This document shows positions 57,302-64,000 of a stretch of 64,000 bases of DNA, one piece after another. The DNA is from Cinchona pubescens (Eukaryota; Streptophyta; Magnoliopsida; Gentianales; Rubiaceae), in the NCBI GenBank assembly GCA_025175665.1, contig JANKKI010000268.1:843501-907500 (forward strand), given 5' to 3'. The notes under the pieces were generated by a model. The model worked only from the letters and a program-made list of their open reading frames with translations. It had not been told where the DNA came from and did not search any database. The first letter of the stretch is position 1, and each line of letters begins with the position of its first letter. A program made the position numbers and the translations under genes.

Positions 57302-59872
57302 CTTTGTTTTTCGTGTCTCTAACAGAATATTAAATGAGACTTTCGTGATTTAATTTCATGAAGAATATTTTACTGGGTGCTCTAATTTTTTTTTTTTTTT
57401 TTTTGCCCTTTCCTTTTGGGGTCACAAGTTGCATTAGTACAATGTCAAAGGATGAAGAATGAATGGAACAAAAATGACAGGTAAAGGACCAAATAATTAA
57501 TGTCAACTGGGACCTAGGAAGACTGGTCTTTCTATCAGCTTCTCAAGTCTCAACGAATTTATTTGAAGGTGGTACAGTTGAATTATTGCTTTAGTCCGTA
57601 ATAAAATGATACCTTTAGTACTAATGGATAGATCTTCAATCTTGATTGTACTATGTCAATCGTATGTTATTTCATTGTTCGTGGTAGGTGGAAAATTTTT
57701 ATTATGGGAAGATCTTATTAAATAATATGTTAAGTTATGATATTTATAAATTAATGAGATTTTATTATTTAAAGTAGTAACTTTAAAAATAAAATAAATT
57801 GGTGGACCATTATTTCAAATTCTAAAATTTTATTGATTTGAGAATATCATTTAGCATTACCACTTGATAGAACTTTCTTATATTAAAGTTTGTCGTGGTA
57901 GAGGTATTTAAACTCAGTCAATTAAAATTATCGAGTCGAGTTGAGTAGAGTCAAAAAATTATTTTGACTCAATTTTAATCTTAATTTACAAGTAGACCAA
58001 ATAAATTAATTAAAAAAAACATAAAACTAGATTTTTTATTTTTTAACGAGAATATAAAGTGGATCTCTATATACTCTCTTAGTGATTCGAATTCATAATC
58101 TAGGTCATAAAAGAGAAATAGTCTTACCATTTGAATTATAGTTTGTCAAATATAATACTAGATTTCGATATAGTAATATCTAAAAAAATATATATAGAAG
58201 ATAATAATATATGCACATAAGGCATATATATATATATATAGCTATCATATTTCAAACATTTATTTAAATCAGTTATTACATTAATATATGGAGAATATAT
58301 TGTGAAATAATTAAAAAAAAGTAATGTACTTGATAAAAGATATATATAACACAAGAAAAGTGAAACTATTTTATTTAAAAAGAAAAAATATGAAAATATT
58401 AATATGTGTACATAACAAATATATATAGTAATTCCCACATTTATTTCAACGAGATATTACATAAATATATGAAGAAAATATTGTAAAATAATTAAAAAGT
58501 AATCTATTTGATAAAAGAAATGTATAATATAAGGAAAGTAAAACTATTTTTTTTTTTTAAAAATAAAAAATAAAAATGAAAAAATGATATGTTTGACTTA
58601 ATTTTTAATTTCTAGTATGTTATGTTGTTTGATTGGTGAAACGATGTATTGGAATTTGGAATTATGGAATGGAAAATTTTAAAAGATGCGAAGTATGTAT
58701 TTTCTTGACTTAGTTGATTTTATGATCGAACAAATCGAATTTAAATGATTCGATGTACCTTTTTTTTTTTTTGACTTTGAACTTATATGACTTTATTTTG
58801 ACGTTATAATTTCAAATTAAAAGTTAAATAAATTAAGTCAAATAAATCGATGAACTGTTTATCGACTGAATGTCCTTGGTTTATGGCCAACTTCACTTAA
58901 CATGTTGGATTGAAAATTTTTTATATGAACCAAGGTATATGGCACTACCATCACTTTGTAATCTATAATTGTCCACATCTTTAAACTTCTTTTAAAATTT
59001 AAGAAATTAAATTACTTTTTCCACAAGATAAAAGATGAAGATAAATATAAATCATTAGATATATGATGCGGTCATACACCTTAATTCATATAAAAGTTTT
59101 GGTGTTGAATTGGGTGGAATAGCGCTATAATGATGCTTGTCTTGCATGTTGGGGACCAACAGGGAAAAGAAATTGCCATTTGACAATACTATGGGCAAAA
59201 CATTTCATTTCAACGCATATAAAGGAAGGTGCCTCGTGTGTAAAACTTGATGAAAACGTGAGTCTTTTTGTTTAATTTTATTCACATATTTGAATAAAAT
59301 CATGAAAAACTTCAGTCAAATTACAAAGATTGTATTCTTTTATAATTCTGAAAATGTATATGAAAGTTAATACTGCTGGTTTGAATTAGTTGTCCGAATT
59401 ACTTGTCAAGATTTACGTGCATAAAGTTCTGTTAAAGATTCAACCAATGTTCATTTGAGAAGTGATAATGACTATCAACTAGTATTCGTCAAACTTTGTA
59501 TCGGCAGTGAGAATATTAGAAGTCTATAAAAAATTAATGAGGTGCATTGATAGAGAATTTGGGGGCAGTTGCTTGTACAAATTAACTACCATAACTGGTG
59601 ACCAATGTAGTCTAAATGCAAATCGGCTAATATGATTGATAGCAAGTATAAATTGGCGACCAATACAGTGTAAATGCAAATCGGCTAATATGGTAAAGTC
59701 ATCATTTTACTGATATTAATTGAATTCGAAACATTAGTCATCTGTCTGAGGGGAAGGCTTATAAAAGTGGCCAAGATGAAGTCAAAAAGACACACAGCAA
59801 TCAACTCAGACATTTTAGACAAATCAAATGGGTTAGCATCTCAAAATTTCTCTCAAGGACAAAGTGATATAG
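57302..59872. other. AT-rich spacer with small duplications
   Basis: No gene is seen. It holds a tandem duplication of about 180 bp (58257-58390 and 58437-58567, sharing AAAATATTGT/GAATATATTGTGAAATAATT and GAAAGTGAAACTATTTTATT-like text) and a 56-bp duplication (59600 and 59656, sharing AATGCAAATCGGCTAATATG). Confidence 0.7.
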
Positions 59873-60310
59873 CACTACAAAATAAGGTGCGTTTAGCGAA
59901 GGAAAAATTTTCATTGCTAAAGAGCGATGAAATTGGCAATAAAAAGCAACTTTGTCGCTACTGAGTGGCCAAATTTGTCGCTAAGTAGGCGACATATTTT
60001 GCTACGAAAATACATTGCTAACTTCGTCGCTGATTAGTAACAAGTAGTTATTCGTTGTAATTAGCGACGCTAGATAATACAAAGAAAATTTATTGTTAAA
60101 ATCGTTGCAAAATTAGTGACGAACCACCAATAAAAATTGAGTCATTAAATGCGTCAGAAAATTAGCAACGCATTTTGAATTTTAGTCGTTAAATCCGTCA
60201 ATTACATCATGTGTTGCACGTGTTGGGGATGTTGTTAGCGACGAATAAATATCCATTGCTAATACTGTCGCTAATCGTATTTTCGATTATAATAGCCTTG
60301 TTCTTTACTT
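59873..60310. repeat. CACTA terminal and subterminal repeats
   Basis: Repeated motifs TTGTCGCTA, TCGTCGCTGA, AGTAGGCGACA, TTAGCGACG and GTCGCTAATCG, in both orientations, are the presumed transposase-binding repeats, on a background of GTCAxxAAAT variants. Confidence 0.8.
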
Positions 60311-60655
60311 CGGTCACTACAAATTTGACTGCTATTTCATCTATCCATTTATTTTTTTTCACCATTATCAACTATACATGCAATATATAAGGATCAGGTA
60401 AGTTGAACGAATACTCTTTTAATAATTCAAGTAGTCATATGCCGAATTTTTGTAGTTTAAAAGTATTTATATAACATACTTTTAACAATATTCATATATT
60501 TGATAAAATTTGGTGTAATATATGTTGATTGGTATTGTATTGATATTGTATAAGTCATAGTTTTTTTAAGCCATTAATTTTTTTATATCATGGATTTACA
60601 TACTTTTGGGAACTTTTGTGTGGTTATTTTTGTTTTGTACTAGTGCAGGGATTAA

Positions 60656-63510
60656 ATGGAACAAAGTGGAAGATGGATGTATAATAAAAACTTACCAAAT
60701 CGTAAAGGTTGTACGGACGAGTTTTTGTCAGGTGTAGAAAAGTTTTTGTCATTTGCAAGTGGGCAAATGCAAGTTGTTCCCCAAATTAGGTGCTTGTGTG
60801 CAAAGTGTAAGAATCGTAAATTTCAAATTACAGATAAAGTACATGAGCACTTATACAATTACGGATTTGTGGCAAATTATTATAATTGGACTTGTCACGG
60901 TGAAGAATTTTAGCAATACAATGCCAAGCATTTGCACGTTTCCGTAACCCAGTTGTGCAGTGATTACGACCATTTAAATTTCTATCAAAGAATAGTGTTC
61001 GATGCAGCTGGATGTAATGCTCCTCGGGGACAACAAAGTAGTAATTATGAGCAAACATGGGAGCATGGAGTTGGTACTAAGTAGTCAGGGCCTTATGAAC
61101 GAGTATTTACAGGTGATATGACTGAGGAATCTCTATGTGATAGTTTCTAGAATGTTTTGAAGGTAGCTGATGAACCACTATGGTCAGGTTGCCAAAACCA
61201 CTCTCAGTTATTAGCTAGTTAACGAATTCTTGACATTAATGTTGAGAATAACATGTCTGAAAATTGTTTCAATACAGTAGTACAGCTGATACACATAGCG
61301 GAAGACGATGCAAGAGGACAACATAATGCCCAATGACTTCAATTAGGTAAAGAAACTAGTTAAGAGCTTGGGGCTTCTAGTTAAGAGGATGCCTGTTGTA
61401 CTGGAAGGATGACGAGGAGAAAATCTCTTGTAGATGGTATAAACTTCCTAGCTATAAGGCCAAACTTGGTTGTAATGGGAAGCCAAGGCTTGTAAAATAA
61501 TTGTTCTATCCCTCACTAATACCAAGATTACAACGATTTTACGTATCTCAAGTTACAGCTCCATATATGACTTGGCATGCAAACCACCAAACAGAAGAAA
61601 GATTGATGTGCCACATTTCAGATGCAGAAGCCTGGAAACACTTTGACATGGCTTATCCAGATTTTTCAATGGAGACCTATAATTTCCAACTGGGCCTATG
61701 TGCCGAAGAATTTGCCCCGTTTGGTAGGGAAAACTTATTCTTGTTGGCCGGTTATCCTCACTCCGTTCAACCTACCTCCCGAAATGTGCATGAAAACACC
61801 TTACAGTTATGATGTTTCTTGCATTGATCATACCTGGCCCTCGAAATCTGAAGAAACTTATTAACGTGTACATACAACCATTGATAGAAGAATTGCGTCA
61901 ATTGTGGTATCAAGGTATGCCGACGCTAGATGTGACCAATAGGACTATATTTCCCATGTGGGTTGCACTACTATGGACAATTAATGATTTTTCCTTCATA
62001 TAGAATGCTGTCAGGGTAGAGTATGGAGAGGTTGAAGGCTTTAAGATTAAAGCATCGTAGGAAGACAAGCTACTTTGATTGCCACAGACAATTTTTGCTT
62101 GCAAATCATTCATATAGACAACAAAAGAAGGAGTTTATTAGGAACAGGGTTGAACGAGACGATCTGCCGTAGAGGTTGTTTGGAGATGAAATTTATTCAT
62201 GGATAGAGAACATTAAACGTGCACCTGATGACCTTCTATGCACACCTGATGGATATGCTGATTATCACAAGTGGACAAAGCGTAGTATATTTGGGATTTA
62301 CCATATTGGAGGACAAACATCTTGTTCCACCTAATCTCGATATTACGCACATAAAGAAGAATGTTTTTGAAAATATCTTCAACACTGTCATGAAAGTTAA
62401 TGGGAAGACAAAAGATAATATAAGCGCAAGAAAAGACATGCGAGAAATTTGTGACCGTCCAGCACTTGCTGTAGAAGCTCTGAGCAACGGGCCGAAACCT
62501 AAAGCAATGTACACTTTAACGAAAGAGCAGTAGAAATTAGTGTGTCAATGGTTGAAAGAGTTAAAATTTCCAGATGGATATGTGTCAAACATTGGAAGAT
62601 GCGTGGATTTGAACGACTATAAGTTGACCGGTATGAAAAGTCATGACTGTTATGTGTTCTGGAAAGACTACTCCCAATTGCTTTCAAGAAACTTCTGCCA
62701 GCTTTTGTGTGGGCAACACCAATAGAGGTAAGCTTATTCTTTCGAGATATCTGCTCAATAGCTTTAAGGGTATACCATATGGAGAAATTGGACCACGATG
62801 CTCCGGTTATCTTGTGCAACTTGAGGAGAGAATATTTCCACCGCATTCTCCGACTCAATGGAGCATTTTATGATCCACTTGCCGTATGAGGTGAGAGTGG
62901 TGGGTCTAGTGCAATATCAGTGGATATACCCATTCGAGAGGTTAATTTTAGTTGTTTCAAACTTTTGCTAAATTTAGGTGGGTGAGAATTATGTTACAAT
63001 TGTGTTAAAATTCTGTCATAGGTTTTTATTTCATTTGAAGAAGAAAATGAAGAACAAGTTATGTATTGAAGTATCAATTTGTAATGCCTACGTTGTTGAG
63101 GAGGTAACGACATTTGCTTCTCATTATTTTGAGTAGCATGAAGAGTCGAAAAGAAAAAAATCTGGAAGAAACAATGAGGGAACATTTGATCCCGATAGTC
63201 CTTCGTTCTCAATTTTTTATTAGTTAGGTAGATGCAGTAGTATTGTTAGTATCATTATTTGAATGATGACGAAATGCATGCTGCTCAAACGTATATTTTG
63301 ATGAACTGCCTAGAAGTGGACTCATATTATATGTTCAGTAAGTATATATAAATAATTAATTGCGTAGTTATTACATGTTTCGCTTTGTGTAACTTAATTA
63401 ATTGATTTTTTTTTTGTATAGGATGCTTCGGTCTTTATGTGAAGCTAGGTCCGACAAGGAAATTGACGCCCTATGCATCGAACCATTTGCACACTGGTTC
63501 AAACAACTGG
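60656..63510 (+). pseudogene. TNP2-type CACTA transposase remnant
   Basis: Starts at ATG 60656 after the leader intron. The transposase-associated domain reads SGRWMYNKNLPNRKGCTDEF, LSGVEKFLSFASG, IRCLCAKCKN and NYGFVANYYNWTCHGEEF (60656-60913). Then ASxRILDINVENNMSENCFN, KDDEEKISCRWYKLPSY, and the Transposase_21 core (61501-62340): RLQRFYVSQVTAPYMTWHAN, DAEAWKHFDMAYPDF, IPGPRNLKK, YIQPLIEELRQLWYQGMPTL, LLWTINDF, and LDITHIKKNVFENI with MKVNGKTKDN. DUF4218-like text (KFPDGYVSNIGRCVDLNDYK, LTGMKSHDCYVFW) and VGLVQYQWIYPFER follow, with TFASHYFE near 63110. An intron probably starts at the GTAAGTATATA near 63340, and a further exon (RSDKEIDALCIEPFAHWFKQ) ends near 63509. Many stops and shifts make it inactive. 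Confidence 0.88.
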
Positions 63511-63649
63511 TACTTCTAATTGATTATTTTTCAAATGATTGTAACCAATTGTTATTATTTAATGCTATATTTTTACAGATTTTATGCGATAATGAGTTTG
63601 ATTTATTTTTATGAAATTTAATTCTTGTTTCCATTGCATTCTTGTTCTT

Positions 63650-64000
63650 TAATTATCGTTCTTGTTTTAGTAGGCAAACCCAAATTTTATTCTCTCAAGA
63701 AGATTTTGTGATTGAGGATGAAAAAGAAAAAGATGGGTATGGGGACTGTGAAGAAGATATAGGAGGGGAACTAATGCTATTTTCTCGCAATGCCTTGGCT
63801 AGAGAATTGAATCATCAAACTATAAGGATTAAAGGAGTCCAACTCCACTGAGCAAAGGAAGTGTTATAACCTCTTGATAGATAGTGGGAGCTCTCATAGT
63901 TTCATTGATGAACAAGTGATTAAAGACTTTAAATGGAATATCAAGACTCCACAAGACATGGTTGTAACAGTAGCCAATAGTAACACACTATCTTCAAGAG
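63650..64000 (+). pseudogene. Ty3 aspartic-protease fragment, cut by window end
   Basis: Shows GGELMLFSRNALARELNHQT then IRIKGVQLH-stop, a frame change, and LLIDSGSSHSFIDEQVIKDF, WNIKTPQDMVVTVANSNTL running off the edge. The D-S-G active site and its hydrophobic flanks are intact, better than in the 12.5-kb element. The sequence before it includes an acidic linker (EDEKEKDGYGDCEEDIGG). It is a different Ty3 copy, probably inserted in or fused to the CACTA tail; its LTRs are not visible. Confidence 0.8.

Larger units (their letters stand above)
59873..63550 (+). mobile_element. CACTA (En/Spm) element, 5' end to disrupted 3' part
   Basis: The 5' terminus is CACTACAAAATAAGG (59873), preceded by TAG. 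The subterminal region to about 60300 is packed with GTCGCTAA/TTAGCGAC variants in both orientations, as in CACTA elements. A leader intron (60398-60648, CAG-GTAAG to GCAG) precedes a TNP2-type transposase remnant. The matching 3' terminus is not in the window; the transposase tail runs into a Ty3 fragment near 63.65 kb. Confidence 0.88.

Overview
This is nuclear DNA from a flowering plant, most likely a eudicot. The evidence is AT-rich sequence, GT-AG introns, plant-specific repeat families (a Reina-like chromovirus, a CACTA transposon with TNP2-type transposase, a FAR1-type MULE, an RTE LINE, copia LTRs) and one plant-only gene family, the extra-large G protein. I cannot name the species from sequence alone. 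I see no tRNA, rRNA, CRISPR, bacterial or organellar gene.

Layout. 0.1-0.4 kb: a dispersed repeat arm. 0.5-7.2 kb: a decayed L1-type LINE on the minus strand (endonuclease, RT, zf-RVT, RNase H), split by an inserted LTR-like block at about 2.6-5.3 kb. 7.3-11.3 kb: a MULE with FAR1/MULE transposase and SWIM remnants and long imperfect TIRs. 12.541-20.054 kb: a Ty3 chromovirus (Reina-like) with matched 257/258-bp LTRs and a perfect 5-bp target duplication (CATAC); its RT-RNase H-integrase block is duplicated in tandem (2374 bp). 20.1-21.0 kb: AT-rich repeats. 21.5-21.7 kb: a SINE-like insertion. 22.09-31.01 kb, minus strand: the only host gene, an XLG3-like extra-large G protein in eight coding exons, with six small frame breaks but every splice site intact. 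33.6-34.2 kb: a MITE. 34.26-43.87 kb: a degenerate, apparently non-coding Ty3 Tat-like element on the minus strand, carrying an RTE LINE. 45.7-46.9 kb: a TIR element. 46.98-50.50 kb: an internally deleted Ty1/copia element with a perfect TSD; its 3' LTR holds a MULE-type TIR element. 50.86-52.18 kb: a long palindromic foldback element. 52.83-56.47 kb: a copia solo LTR that contains a 2.6-kb Ty3-type solo LTR, both with perfect 5-bp TSDs. 56.7-57.3 kb: a MITE. 59.87-63.5 kb: a CACTA element. 63.65 kb to the end: a Ty3 aspartic-protease fragment cut off by the window edge.

How it fits together. This is an intergenic transposon nest around one signalling gene. XLG proteins combine a plant-specific N-terminal Cys-rich region with a divergent G-alpha domain and act with G-beta/gamma in hormone, defence and root signalling. 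The transposons show the usual decay: C-to-T-like stops, frameshifts and lost catalytic residues. None looks autonomous. The XLG gene shows a different pattern, short indels with no nonsense changes, so sequence error and recent gene loss must be separated before it is called a pseudogene. I found no evidence for a previously undescribed gene system. The more unusual points are the tandem RT-integrase duplication inside an intact LTR frame, the nested solo LTRs, the dense CGGACG array in a copia LTR, the 1.3-kb palindrome and the degenerate arrays at 38-41 kb.
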